Assembly (NCBI RefSeq): GCF_031755915.1
Contig: NC_083390.1
Coordinates: 15,841,001-15,905,000, forward strand
Direction: 5' to 3'
From: Ziziphus jujuba
Lineage: Eukaryota; Streptophyta; Magnoliopsida; Rosales; Rhamnaceae
Length of the DNA stretch: 64,000 nucleotides
The notes beneath the pieces were generated by a model. That model saw only the letters and a list, made by a program, of their open reading frames with translations, had not been told where the DNA came from and did no database searches. Of this stretch, positions 1 through 12,486 are shown piece by piece. Position 1 is the first letter of the stretch; the number at the start of each line of letters is the position of its first letter. The position numbers and the translations under genes are program-made.

Positions 1-880
1 ACTGAGCAATATAGGTTCATTGAAAATTGCCTATCAACAGTTGATAGACAAAAGCAACCGTGGCTGATCTTTCTTGCACATCGAGTCCTGGGCTATTCTT
101 CTGGAAGCTTTTATGTAGATGAGGGATCATTTGGGGAACCAATGGGGAGAGACAGTCTTCAGAAACTTTGGCAAAAGTATAAAGTTGACATTGCCATTTA
201 TGGTCATGTGCACAACTATGAAAGAACATGTCCAATATACCAGGTAAAGACTTTACAATCTTTAACTGTGCCCTATAAACTGGATATTATGCGACAATGC
301 TTTAGCCTCTGTCAGCCATGTACTTAGAAAGTTGTTTTCCTGGTTTAAGAACAAAAAAATTGCCTTGAAGAAGAAATAGTTTTGTGAATCAAAAAATAGT
401 TTATTACTGCATCGGTTAACAAGCTCTCTTTTTGCTACAACTACCTGCTTAAATTTTTTCTTCTCTTCTTACAACCTTCTATGTTTTATACATGTTCACA
501 TAATTTGTTCCTGCAATTTGGATTACTAAAAAGTATTACTCAAAGGTATAATTTTTTCCTTTTTCCCATTATAGAACACTTGCACGAACAATGAGAAGAA
601 ATATTACAAAGGTACTTTGAATGGGACAATACACGTGGTCGCCGGAGGTGGAGGAGCAAGCCTTGCTGAATTTTCTTCAGTAGAAACAAAATGGAGTCTG
701 GTCAAGGACTTTGATTATGGATTCGTAAAACTAACAGCATTTGATCACTCTAACCTGTTGTTTGAGTACAAGAAGAGCAGGGATGGAAAAGTATATGACT
801 CTTTCAGAATATCCAGAGATTACAGGGACATCTTAGCCTGCACTTTTGATGGTTGTCCAAGTACCACATTAGCATTTTGA
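1..880 (+). CDS. Purple acid phosphatase, 3' end only (copy A, last two exons)
   Basis: This is the C-terminal part of a metallophosphoesterase of the plant purple acid phosphatase family (the long, roughly 610-residue PAP1/PAP27 class), which in that family is a secreted or vacuolar glycoprotein with a dinuclear metal site. The window opens inside an exon, in frame from base 1. That exon runs 1-243 and ends before a GT donor. The last exon is 575-880, after an ATAG acceptor, with stop TGA at 878-880. Visible motifs are the lysine/histidine stretch ending FLAHR, the metal-binding GHVH followed by NYERTCP, and the family's C-terminal block with AGGGGASL and YDSFRISRDYRD. Both exons match the last two exons of the complete gene at 22383-27669 in order, phase and length (306 bp for the last exon), so the two are tandem duplicates on the same strand. 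The 5' part lies outside the window, so it cannot be judged whether this copy is intact. Confidence 0.93.
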
Positions 881-1738
881 TTAATACATAATGAAGGAAA
901 AGATTGTCATTATGTACCAGTATTCTCATAATAATCATGCAGTTTTGCATTGCATGCTTTACTAAAGTTGTGAATACATTTTTCCTTTTGTTTCAATGCC
1001 ATTGTTGAAACTTCTTGGATAAAAAAAGCTTCAAACACCATAAATGGAAATTGGTTATATAACAAAATAAAGTGTTAACTAATTTTTAGGATCTATTTGG
1101 TGTAGTTGATGAAAATAGAGTTTTAATTTGTAGAGTTTTGTATAATAATTTTTTTTGAAATTTTTTTTTTATTAAATAGCTAATAAGCATTTGGTTTAAA
1201 TGAAAAAAAAACTATATTAAATACTCATTAAATTTCCATGTTAAGCTCACATGCCTTGTAAAACAGTGAGAGCTTTCATGTTCATGTGACTATAAATTTC
1301 AAGGATATTTTTTTTTTTCCAACTGCTCCCCTCCTCTTCTACATGGCTAAGTAGCATGATTTATTTGGCTCTTTCATTTTTATCTTTGCATGCCTTTTGT
1401 ATATGCCTAATATCTTTTAAATAGAAAATATATTGTCCACTTTGTTTTGCAATTTCATATTACAAAAGAGTGGTAAAGTTTCATCATCTGTTTTTAATGC
1501 ATTTATAGACATGTTCTACACTTCGCGACTTTTGTACTAAATTAGGAAATAGAAGGTAGTTAAAACCCCTTGAATTTTTTTTATACCACTTGTGTACATT
1601 GGATGCTCACCTAGGCTCTTTAATTGAAATCAGAACTGCAGTTAGTTTTTTTTTTTTTTTTTTTTTTTTAACAATTACAAATTCCATATTTTTTGTATGT
1701 ATAAACATAAACATTGATATCATATAATTCTATGTGTG
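881..1738. other. Intergenic, 3' flank of PAP copy A
   Basis: No gene is seen. The stretch is AT-rich with homopolymer runs, including a T tract near 1648-1669. AATAAA-like signals near 1065-1070 could serve as the polyadenylation signal of PAP copy A. Nothing in the first few hundred bases matches the 3' flank of the second PAP copy at a level visible by eye. Confidence 0.5.
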
Positions 1739-2190
1739 GTTATTGTTTTGAACAATTTTTGAAGCTATAAAAGGAATTAAAATCAACAAAAAAAAAAAAA
1801 AATGTGAACATGGTCAATAATTGGACCTGAGTGCTGTTATTAAAATTGATAAGCATTTTGAATGTGAAAAATGTGATCAATAATTGGGTGAACCATAAGT
1901 GTGTTGCATATTTGCTATTACGTGTTCCACTTTTTTATCTTTAAGCTTGCCATGCCATTGAACCACTCATTTGTTTCTGTTTTGCCATAGATTCAATTAT
2001 AAGACTAATAGTGCTCAAGTATTCTCTTAATAGGAATAATTAACCAAAAGTAGCAACCAAATTGAGTAAGAACATCTTGTATCCACTATTCTGCTATTGG
2101 CATTAGGAACCAAATTTAGTAATAAATTCTTGTGTCACCAGAATTATTGTATTATGTTGCTTTATTATTGTATGTGTATTATTTTATTTA

Positions 2191-2223
<33 letters not shown>

Positions 2224-3277
2224 TTTTTGTAGCCAATAGTTGGGACCTGCAACTATTGCTTTTCTGAATGGGTAGCAAAAATTTCACATACAATTCTAAT
2301 AATCTTTACACCTGTTTGTTTCTGATGCAGTTTAGTTCTTTTAATTTGTTTGTTTCTGACGCTGTTTAGTTCCTTTAATTTGTGTTTTTGGTCGTAATCC
2401 ATATAATTGTAAAAATTAAGACTTCATATATAGACTTGGATGATAATTAGTTTAAAAATAAGTTATGTTAATATATACATTAGATATTTATTCTTTACTC
2501 TTTGTTTATTTTTTGTGTAATACATTTTTATTATGTCTACTACTAAAAATAATGATGACGGTTCAACTTTATAAAGTGTTACCAATGAAAAGATTTAGTG
2601 TTTCCAATGAAAAGATTTATACACATAATAGATGTCATGAACAAAAATGATATGAAAGATGATTAGATCACTTCAAAACAATTGGATTAATATGCTTGAA
2701 GCTCTAAATAATAAGTCTAAAAGAAACTACAACAAAATGCAAATAAAACAGAAATTCAATAAACTTTGGAGTAAGCATCGTGAGTTTAGTGAGCTATTGG
2801 CAAAAAACCTTGTACTTACAAAACACATACAACAACTTTCTTTCTTGTACTTTTTTTTTTCTTGGATAAAAATAGACTTTGTAAAAATTTTCTTTCTTGT
2901 ACCTCCATAGTTAGATCTCAACTCCCTTCGCTTCTGTAACATGGAATCTCTTCTATTCAAGTTGATCTTCCTTTCAAATGAAGCTTTGCAAGATAGAAAC
3001 TTCAACCAATGAATACCTTATGAAACTTTTTATTTTTATTATTATTATTATTATTTTTGGCTAAAGTTGAACACCATGGGACCTTCCTTTCAAATAAAGC
3101 TAAGTAAGATAGAAACTTCAACCATCGAATACCTTATGAAGCCTTCCTTTTTTTTTTTTTTTTTTTTCGTTGCTAAAATCGAACACCATGAAATTATCAT
3201 AAAACTTTACCAAAAGATAAGGAATTATTAATAAAAGCGTACATAAATAATAAATAAGACTGTAATTATATTAATAA

Positions 3278-3317
<40 letters not shown>

Positions 3318-3572
3318 TTTATAATAATAAAATATATAGAATTGGATATTATTAAATATGGATATGTTTATTTTAATAAAAATAAACTGTAATGCATTAC
3401 AACACTAAACATTCTAATACAATTGATTCTAATCTACTATAATATAATACATTTTAATATAATATTACATATCAAACGCGAGACCATATACTTTTATTTT
3501 AAATGTTTTTATACCTTTTTTATTTTAGATTTTTTTAGTTGTTGCTTAGAATGATTAAAAACAAAAACAAAA
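1739..3572 (+). repeat. Long inverted repeat, left arm
   Basis: This stretch reappears in reverse complement at 18311-19802 with high identity. Matching landmarks include the segment around 1805-1900 against 19640-19745, the segment 2041-2130 against 19420-19505, and the segment 3361-3560 against 18320-18545. The arm holds no intact gene. It contains remnants that read like a Myb/SANT-like domain (around 2690-2805, with LNNKSKRNYNKMQIKQKFNKL visible in one frame), as found in ORF1 of plant PIF/Harbinger transposons, so the repeat may be two copies of one decayed element. The left arm carries extra local duplications: about 2310-2380 (two copies of a TTTGTTTCTGA...TTTAATTTG unit) and 3000-3025 against 3116-3141. 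An (AT)n run lies near 3283-3313. Terminal inverted repeats and a clean target duplication were not found. Confidence 0.8.
2660..2830 (+). pseudogene. Myb/SANT-like domain remnant, possibly PIF/Harbinger ORF1
   Basis: A short open stretch in the left repeat arm translates to a helix-turn-helix-like pattern: an N-x-K-S-K-R-N-Y-N-K-x-Q-x-K-x-K-F-N-K-L-W motif followed by a region resembling the FSELL segment of the family. Such Myb/SANT-like domains occur in plant PIF/Harbinger accessory proteins and in related host genes. The same residues are encoded, with substitutions, in the right arm near 18880-18960 on the minus strand. No start codon, transposase DDE domain or terminal repeats are seen, so this is a fragment. 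The family assignment is from memory of the motif only. Confidence 0.35.
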
Positions 3573-5124
3573 AATGACGCCATCTATGTTTAAAATAGTT
3601 TTTTGTTTTAGAAACAATAAAACTATTCTAAACATTTGTATTTGGTCATCTATTTCCAAAAACAGTCCTAAAAAATAAATTAAAAAAAAAAAATCTGCTG
3701 AAAAACATAAAAAAAAAAAAAAAATTGTTTCCACTGTTTTGAAACCCACCTTCGCCTCTCACACCAGCTCCGTCACCGCTCACACCTGCTCACTTTCACC
3801 ACTCTTCGAACAGATCTCGAAGAGCCACTCCTTCGACAAATTTCGAACAGGTCTCGGCTCTGGGAGTTCACCGATCTAGGTTTTTCTTCTCTTCTCAAAT
3901 CTTTCAACATCAACCTCTATAAGCTGTTATTCCTGTTTCTGCTAATGTTTTTTTTTTTTTTTTTTTCTCTGTATACCCCGTTTTCTGGTAATGGGTTTTG
4001 AGTGTATGTGAGTTTGGTTTGTATGTATTGCTCAATTTTGGGATAGACATTCTAAACTGATGATGGACTTGCTAACGATAATGGGTTTGGGCTAGGGACT
4101 ATTGTTCTGCAGTATAGTAAATCATAAAAAAATGGTGTAATATATGTTTTTTCATTCAAGTGAGAAGAACAAGAACAATGTTGGGAAATTTTGATTGCAA
4201 TTTGCAAAACTAGATTATAGCAGGTTACAATTTTCTTTTGCTGCTTGTTGCATTCTACTGGGGTGTGTAATTGTTTTGCTTTGAAATTGTCATTGTAAAT
4301 TGTGATATTGTTTCAAAGTGTGCTTTCAGTCTGTTATATTGCTTCCTCGAATTGAGGGTGGTGGTTGGATTCTGTACCTTCGATGTTTGATAATGTTATT
4401 GTTTGTGAGAATAAAAAAACTTTAACTATTAACTCCCTGTCCAGTCAGGGCATTTCAATGGATAAAGTAACAACTCAAATAGTTAAAATTTGTATGCTGC
4501 AACTTTTGTGAGGCCATGAGCTGGTGTGGTTGAAATTCTTATGTGGAAAAAGATTGGGGTTAGGAAAAGGTGCTGGATGATTTGTTTAACAAAAGACAAA
4601 AGGCTGCAAAGCTTGAAAATCTAGATGCCTGGGTTAAGAAAGAAAGATTTGACTGAAGACAGATCACTATATTCAGTTAAGAATTCAGGTTGCTAAGTCA
4701 GAGAAGGATGATTGAGGCCAAGTTGGTTGATAGGGCTTAATATATATGAAATTCTTCTACAGGAATTTAAGGTGAGAGTAAAATAGAACAACCGGAGAGT
4801 AATATTGTCTGAAATATCACTTAGGAATAGAAGAATCAGCCAAGATTTTTGAGGTATTTTGTGGTATTGGTGAGCCAGGGAATCTAGTTGAAAGGTTAGT
4901 CAAGGTTTGAAAATGGTGGGGCACATTAGAATTCAATACTGAGCCAAAGCAATAAAGAGTTGAGCTAAGCAGTTGAAAGTTATTTGTTTATTTATTTATT
5001 TTTTATTTTTAATTACATTACTAAATGAGCTAATTGGAAATGGGGTATCCTTTTGCGCTTTTTTCCTATGTGATTTGGAAGTGGGGAAAGAAAAGTATTA
5101 AGGGACTTTCACCTGGTATTTGAT

Positions 5125-5179
<55 letters not shown>

Positions 5180-5499
5180 GAGAGTGGAGATATGGTTAAG
5201 CTTAAGGTTAGGAGGGTGAACGCACGGTGGTTTAATAGGCATTTATGGAGGAGAAGTAGTACACGTGGCTTGTTAAAGAGAGAGAGTGTGGACAAAATCT
5301 TATCACTTTTTCTTTTGGTAGTGATTGTACTCTGCAGCTATAGTTTTTCTTGTATGTTTAATTGTGAATGCTGCATCTTAAATGTTTAAGCTTGTTTGGA
5401 CTTAGCTCTTACTTTAGTTAAAGAGATTTATAAATGACATTCTACCAATGCTAAATTAGGAAAAGGATTTGTTTTTATCATTTTGCTGTTTCTGTCATT

Positions 5500-5531
<32 letters not shown>

Positions 5532-5730
5532 TATGTACAAAAAAAAAAAAACGAAAACTGTTTAAAAAAATTTTGAAAACTATTTAACCAAACATGTTTT
5601 CTTTTTTTTGGTGTTGAAAACTTTTTTCAAACATCAATGGCCAAACGCTCTTTGTTTTCGTTAAACAAGGATTTTCTATTTTCAGTTCTAAAAATAATGT
5701 TTTGAAAACAGAAAACAGAAAACATGGCCA
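3573..5730. repeat. Possible non-autonomous DNA transposon (unassigned)
   Basis: The edges of this stretch carry runs related to one another in inverted orientation, built from AAAAC/GTTTT words (about 3585-3680 and 5560-5720), a pattern seen at ends of some plant hAT or Mutator-type elements. Between them lies a more GC-rich, gene-like patch (3745-3885), a (GA)n microsatellite at about 5131-5175, and a small open frame after it (5190-5389) that resembles nothing I recognise. No transposase is visible. The termini cannot be fixed exactly and no target duplication was found, so the call is tentative. Confidence 0.3.
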
Positions 5731-7460
5731 AACAAAGGCCAGCTTTTGGAATCAAATTATCTACTTTTGTGCTTGTGTTTCTCGAATACGTTGGCAAATG
5801 ATTGGTTTGCTTCCTTAAACTATGTTTGAATGCGAAGGTAAGTTGAAATCTATGATTCAATGGGTCTTAACCTTGTTTTGGATTAAGAATAATCATTAGA
5901 TCAGAAGGATTTTGATGAGAGTGAGAATCCTAAGGACTGATCACAAAATCTGGTAATGAATTTGAATCAAATTCTTCCATGGAAGAAATCAGTGAAAAAT
6001 ATGAAGAAAAAATATATAGTCCATCAATGAAGATTTTTTGAGTCCTTTAATTTGAAGATGAAAAATTAGGGAAATTTGAAGAAGAAAAAGAGCAATGCCA
6101 TGGGAACCAACATGGACAAGAAAACGAAAACCAATACAAAATTGTATTTGGTTCACCAGCTCATGTGGACTGAAAGAAGGAAGAAAAAATAAAGAAGGTG
6201 ATGGTGGAAGTTCTGGTTTTGATGAACAATGATGGGGTTGCAAGCATCAGTCCTTCACATAACAAAAGGAAAATGCACCCCAAAAAAAAAAAAAAAAAAA
6301 AGAGAAAGAAGAAGAAGAAGAAAAGAAAGAAAGGAAATTGGGTTATCCAGTTCTGCTTCTGATCGAATTAATTGGATCTATTGGAGGTTGGATTGTTGCT
6401 GTGCAACTCAAAATTGCTTGGATTTGAATTAGAAGTTGATAGGAACATGATTAAGGGAATAAATATGACACTCTTCTATTATAATCACAAGTTAGGAAAA
6501 TTTATGAATTTTTTTTTTTTAAAGAAAAATGATTTTCCTTTATCACTTTTGTACTTGTGTTGTTATTTGTTGTCCTTTTGATATCTTCAAATCTTAGGCT
6601 CTATTTCAATTCAATAAAGAAAAAGTTTCAAATAAATTAATAATAAAAAGCCAACTTTTGTGTTGGTTAAACCTAACAAAGGTGTTGTTGTAACCATAAT
6701 TGTAAATTTTTACAGAGTAAAAATTATATAGTACAATTATTTTGTGCTAGAATTTGCATATTTTATGACGCTTGCTTTTGATTTTTAGGTTCTTCTATTT
6801 TAGTTCCCAATTTGCACTTGAAATATGAAGGAAAAAAAAGAAAAAAAAGATGGATGTGCATTGTATGTGGATTTTAACCCCATAGTTATTAAAGGTTAGG
6901 ATATGATGTCAAATGTAAAGGTCAGTTTATGAATTGCAACAATGGGGAAAGGTCAGGAGCGATGGTGTACAAATGCTTAATTATTATTCAAAACAAAGAA
7001 ATAAAGTCTTTACCTCTTTCTTGGGACTTGGCAGTTAAATTTTCCTCATAGTTTGAATAAATTATTTTAGTGTTGATGTAAATTGTTCTTTTCTGTTAAA
7101 AGTTGAAGTTGGGGTTGCTTTTATAAGGGAAAAAAAAAAAAAAAAAACTATTAAAGTTTTAATTATCGAACCGTTATGGATACATTCAATGGTCAAGGAC
7201 AAAAATATAAAAATAAAAAAACTGTTTTCTTCTTAAGTTTATATCTTTTTAGAAATTTGGATACTGGGAAAATGACTAACTATAAAAATCTCATTTATTA
7301 AAGTAAAATTATAGATTAATGAAAAAAAGTGAAAATATAGGAATAGTTGTATCTATAAAGTATATGACAAGTGCACACACAACAAAAATAAATAAAATAA
7401 AATAATAATTGTCATCTTTTTATATTTTCTTTTTTCTTATTCTTTCTAGCAGAAGCTCAA
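5731..7460. other. Intergenic, no gene seen
   Basis: AT-rich DNA with homopolymer runs (A tract near 6280-6302 and near 7130-7147). The open frames here are short, and several owe their length to poly-A or purine runs. The last few hundred bases are the likely promoter region of the bS6-type ribosomal protein gene. A probable 5' leader begins near 7445-7536, where base composition becomes more balanced. Confidence 0.5.
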
Positions 7461-7657
7461 AACAAAACCTACGACCTGCTGACCACCGGCAACGCCGACG
7501 ACCTGCATTGACAGCCCGGCTCGAATCCCCTCCGAAGGTATAGTAGTTAGTCCTTTTATCAATCATTATACTCCGTTTTGCTTCTAATCACTGACCCTCT
7601 TCTATATATAATTCTGAGTGGAATTATTAGATTGTGGAAGAAGAAGAAAGAAGAAGA

Positions 7658-10597
7658 ATGCCGCTATATGATTGTATGCTTCTGCTGAAACCCCATGTGA
7701 GGAAGGATTCCATGATCGAGTTGGTAGCCAGAGTAGGCAAACATGTTTACAAACGAAATGGGGTTCTCACTGAGATTAAGTCCTTTGGACAAGTTCAGTT
7801 GGGTTACGGTATCAAGAAACTTGATGGAAGATATTATCAGGTTAGTCCTTTTTACAAAATTTTTCTTTCATTCCAGTTGATACTTCTATTCTCTCTAGTT
7901 TGCCGCTTCAGATATCGTTTTAGCTTTCCATGGAACATTTAACATTTTTTTCTTTTTTCGCTTTTACTTTTCGCTTTATACCAGCCTTGTTACAGAATAG
8001 GGGATAAAGTAGTTTTCATTTTTTATTTTTTATTTTTATTATTTTTATTTTTTTAAGCGCTTTATATTTGCAATTTTTATTTGATTGGTGATGATGTGAA
8101 GAAGATGATGGTCATGTTAGATTTGTCAGTCTTCTATTGCAATAAGCAATAATTTGATAGAGAAATATCTTTAAGTGGGTTATCATTAGTAAGTGAAAAG
8201 GAGGCATGAAGAACGTGCAAAAACCAATCACACATCCTGAAAATTTGTATTTTTCCCAATACACTGCTCTTTCTTAGCTTTTCATAGTAAGATTCTGAAT
8301 TTCTAATGAAAGCAAGAAGCGAAAATTCTAGGGAATGGCTTAGAATTATATTATTTGTGTTATATATGTATTGTATGGCTATAAACCCACCAAAAATCTA
8401 TGTTTTTTGAACTATCATAGATAGTTGGAAGTCGTTGCAATTTGTTGCTACAATGTCAAATGGAGATGATGCTTTGATTGAAACTCGCATTCTTGCAGAA
8501 GTTCTTCTGCTAATGGTTTCATTTTATGTGGTTCTAAAAGTTGGTTTCTTGAGATATATTTCAAGAATATGAACAATTATTGATATTTCATAAAAGGAAA
8601 ACCAACTGTCATCATGTAGATTGCGAAAGAGATTGGTAACAATCAAAGAAGTTGAGATCATATTGTCATTCTTTCAATTAAGTTTATAACATTGTGCTTA
8701 GGAATGGCAATGGAACATGGAAAGCAAGTTAGACCTTCTCCATCCTTGCCCACATTCTTGTTCCCCATCCATGCCAATGCCTTTCTTGGCATCTTGAACC
8801 TTCCTTAGCTGTCCTATACTCATCTCTGCCCACAAATTCCACCTCTATAGCTGTTCCTTTACGAGTGGGCATTCATGGGGACTCAAAACCACTGTTAATT
8901 TTTTCCATCTATAGTTTCTCTGGAAGTTGAAATTCATGTTGATGTTGAAGCCCAAAGAAGGGGTAAAAGAAAAATTGTAAATGAGACATAAGGGTCCAAG
9001 TCTTTGAAATCCTGTTCATAGTGTGGATAGACATTTTTTGCTGACTATTTTATGTTAATGGGTTGGACCATTTTCAAGATTTATAGAAAGTACCAACTTT
9101 AATATTCATTAATGCTCTTATCTGACTTTTATGTGAACTGTGCTCCCTAATTTTAAAGCTGTCAAAATTTCAAACTCACCGAAAACATAATGGTAATGAT
9201 TAATAATAAATAATATTAATGATGAAATGAAATTAGTACAGATGAATTTGAGGAAAGTATCTGGCTTTGTTAATCCAGATATTCTTAATCCTGTGACAAT
9301 TCTTAGGTTTGGTCCAAGGGTGATCCCTTGAGGTTTTTTCATATGATCTTGTTTGAGCTTTTTGTTGTTTTAATAAATTATTGTCTAAAATGAATTTAAG
9401 TGTAAATTATGGTCTGTGGTCAACTAGTCATATCTCATGCTTCTGCATTGAGAGGCAAATTTGAAAAATAAAATTTAACATATTTTGAATTGAATCTTAA
9501 CCCTCCATGACAAATTGACAAATTGTACTTTCTTATGACAATCAATGTTGTTGCAGATTGAATATGGAGAAGCCAGAAATATACTTCTTGAGAGCTTTGA
9601 AACTTGTCACAAATTCCAAATTTATAAAGCATATGGAGTATAATTTCATGATGCTCATGCGTTGTTAGATTTTATAGATTACATTCATAAAGATGAAACA
9701 TAAGCATGAAAGAAACATTTTGCATGGAGAAACTGCTGACATTTGGTAGTTTGTTCTTGTTGCTGGTAAAACATTAGTTGGATATTATGTTTGAAATTCA
9801 AGAATATTGGTTCTTATGGGTGCATTTGGCTTTGTGCGAACCTGTTCCTGGCAATAGGTACATTTATTATTTTATGTGATACTTAATGCACGCTACCCTT
9901 AAAGTATATACATGCATACACATATATATATATATATATATATATAGATATGCTATATGTTTACTTATGTGGTTAAATATGTAGAAAAAACATACATGCT
10001 TCTTCTTTTGTCCTTTTCCTTTGGACATTATGCATGCATATTTATGTACGTGTATTATATGTATAGTATAGGTAGCTTGTAAGGGAAAAGAATATGATAG
10101 TAGAGAGTTTCAATGTCTCATAAAATGATCATTGCGCATTGGATGTTTGGTCCCTTCCTTTCTCATCCGTATTTCATTTGTGTTTTCCTTCAGTTTCTTA
10201 CAGAGTCTATTTTTCTACTTGAATCTTTAAAAAAATGGACGCTCCTTATGAGCTGATTGGAACTTTCCTTTAATCGAGTAAATGAAACACATTATTGTTT
10301 TATTTGTATATGGTATAGGGCCAACTTATGCAGATGACTATGATGGCTACGCCCAACATCAACAAAGAGCTGCATTACCTGAACAAAGAAGATCGTTTGC
10401 TGCGATGGCTTCTTGTTAAACACCGTGATGTAAAATTTGGGTTGGACTTTCTTAGTGAAGATGATTCTAGAAATGAACTCAGTAGATTTCCTCGTAGCAG
10501 CATATTTAATTTTAATGAGGATGACGATGATGATGATGATGACGACGACGACGACAATGACGAATATGATGCGGATCAAGAAGGAAAACAGAGTTGA
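7658..10597 (+). CDS. Ribosomal protein bS6 family protein (likely mitochondrial), two exons
   Basis: A bS6-type small-subunit ribosomal protein of 153 residues. In the plant family of this shape it is expected in the mitochondrial ribosome. Exon 1 is 7658-7840 (61 codons, ending before GTTAGT). Exon 2 is 10319-10597, after TATAG, with stop TGA at 10595-10597. The join is in phase 0. The ATG at 7658 was chosen because it starts MPLYDCMLLLKPHV, the usual N-terminus. An upstream GTG in frame would add only a Glu/Arg run. The S6 core covers residues 1 to about 105 (MPLYDCMLLLKP, GYGIKKLDGRYYQ, TPNINKELHYLNKEDRLLR). After it comes a tail of about 45 residues ending in a run of 12 or more aspartates, encoded by a (GAT/GAC)n tract at 10518-10558. 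A 5' leader intron may run from about 7537 to 7630. The coding intron is long (2,478 bp). No classical targeting presequence is evident. Confidence 0.88.
7841..10318 (+). other. Large intron of the bS6 gene
   Basis: This 2,478-base intron begins with GTTAGT and ends with TATAG. It contains AT-rich sequence, an (AT)n run at about 9920-9945, and no open frame with recognisable protein similarity. The 65-80 codon frames seen on either strand lack any motif. Confidence 0.75.
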
Positions 10598-11556
10598 CAG
10601 TTATTCTGTCATAGCTATTTGTTTTGCATTAGGTTTCATCTGTTGGTATTTACTATTTTGTTGGATTGCTTGTATGTTCTGTCACACTATCAGGTGACGA
10701 TAAGTGGTATGGCACTTTAGTGAATTAGCTCATCATTCTTTTAGAGCTGTTGCCTGAACGATGGATCTAGACTCCTTTATTTCTTAGCCAGTTGACAAAA
10801 ACAAAAGATGAACTTTAAAATAATTTTAGTTTGTGGATATACATGAGAAAAGTTCTTGGAATTCCAATTTTGTTTCATCTCCTCATTACAAAACAGCTAA
10901 AATATCTTATGAGTTTGTATTCATTGGTTTTGATTGGGTACAATATATGAGAGCTATAATATTTATCTAGCAGTCAATTACGGTTCATTCATTTTATTTG
11001 GTCAAAAGCTTTCTTTCATTAGCAGTTATGAAGGTGCAAAAGTGATGTGGAAGCACTGTTCCACACGTCCACTGAACAAAAGTAGGGTAGAGAAAAAAGC
11101 CGTTTAAGGTGACATGACCATGAAAATATAATACGGGTAGAAAGTTGGTTTTTTATTTATTGATTTATTTATTTGCTTCAAAGAAAGTTGATTTCATTGT
11201 TCAGCATGATGAAAGGCAGCTATTATTATCCATAATTTGTGGTTTGGAACAAGGAAAAGCTTAGAAGTGGAACAAAAATAGTGGAAAACAATAATTTAAG
11301 GTGGATGGGCTAAGGCAGAAGGAAGGTTTGAAAACTTCAGGTATAGAGAATATCCAGTTGGCCCATAAACGCGCAAATTGAAAATGTTTTCACATTACTT
11401 TTTTAGGCTTTTGGTGAAATGTTTTCTCATTACTGGTTGAAACACCAATTTTACATCTAAAATAAAATCTTCTCAATGGATTTTGTTCATGATTTTTTTT
11501 TTTTCCTCCCCTTGGATGGGTATCTTAGCATCAACCATGAGATCGAAATTGGGTTT

Positions 11557-11601
<45 letters not shown>

Positions 11602-12306
11602 ATTTTATTTTATGTTATTTTCCTGGTCTTAATCAAGTTGGGTTTGTTCTCCTTAATGCATAATAGCTAGTTTTTATGTAACCCAAAGAGCTTCTATCAA
11701 GTTTTGTTCTTTTATGTTCTTTACCTCCCTTTTAAAATCACGGAGGCCATAGTGTGTACATCTTTCTGAAAACCTTTGTCATCCATGGAATAAATTATGG
11801 GCCTGTTGTTGACTGTTTTGTTTTTGTTTTTTGATTTCTTTTTTTTTTTGGTTGTATTTCTTGAAATGGTTTTCAAAATAATTGAAAAGAAATTGTTTTA
11901 CGAAATCAAGTTGGACAATTTATCTTTATAGGTTGGCACCTAAAGCTCAACCTATAAAGAGAGTACTTTTAGCCTCTATACTGCAGTACAACTTATTTGC
12001 TTATCTTCTATTTTTTTGGCTTGGTTTGAGCTGTCTGTGTTCACAAATGTTCTTCCTGTATGTCAACAAATGTGGAATGAACCCTTGAAACATGGATAGC
12101 CTTTTATACTGCAAGCTACAATATGATTTATCTAGTGTATTAAGAATTTGCTAAGCTGCAGGATAATTTTATCAATATGATAAGCATTAGAAGTGGACTT
12201 TTGCCCTTAACTTGGAGGGGAAGATATAGTAGGAATATTGAGGAAGTGACCCATTCTATGACCGAGGTTGACAAATGCAGGGGCAAGTATACAGGGCAAG
12301 CCAAAG
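10598..12306. other. Intergenic, 3' flank of the bS6 gene, no gene seen
   Basis: No gene is recognised. A perfect (CT)n microsatellite lies at about 11556-11597 and creates a spurious Ser/Leu open frame. The stretch from about 12150 to 12306 may be further decayed receptor-kinase sequence leading into the fragment at 12307-12486, but no kinase motif can be read there with confidence. Confidence 0.5.
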
Positions 12307-12486
12307 GATGTTCTTTTGACAGATATTTACAGTGAGAATGAAGTAGGTTCTAGCAATTCAATACAGGAGGAGATGAAACTAGTACTTGAAGTTGCTTTTC
12401 TTTGTACTCAAAGCAGGTAATATGATAGGCCAACCATGGAAGATGCATTGAAACTTCTATCAGGGTTAAAGCCACAAAGAAAGTAA
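12307..12486 (+). pseudogene. Receptor-like kinase C-terminal fragment (LRR-RLK type)
   Basis: One frame encodes the end of a plant receptor-kinase domain and its tail. The readable pieces are DVLLTDIYSENEVGSSNS, then EEMKLVLEVAFLCTQSR, an in-frame TAA at 12418-12420, then YDRPTMEDALKLLSGLKPQ and a final TAA at 12484-12486. The pattern LCT-x-x-x-DRP-TM-x-DAL-x-LL is the subdomain XI signature of LRR receptor kinases. The internal stop sits where the family has a small residue just before the DRP motif. No upstream kinase subdomains or LRRs are found nearby, so this is a truncated, dead remnant. It resembles the PXY/MOL1-like group from memory, which is not firm. Confidence 0.72.

Noticed and set aside
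2465..3005. Three small open frames in the left inverted-repeat arm as real genes
   Set aside because: They are not preserved in the right arm, contain no start context or complete domain, and at best include a fragment of a Myb/SANT-like domain.
5120..5389. Open frame with an Arg/Glu repeat after a (GA)n microsatellite
   Set aside because: The N-terminal part is only the microsatellite read as codons. The rest has no recognised motif and no splice support.
10375..10557. Minus-strand open frame with a long serine run
   Set aside because: It is the reverse of the Asp codon tract of the bS6 gene. It has no motif of its own.
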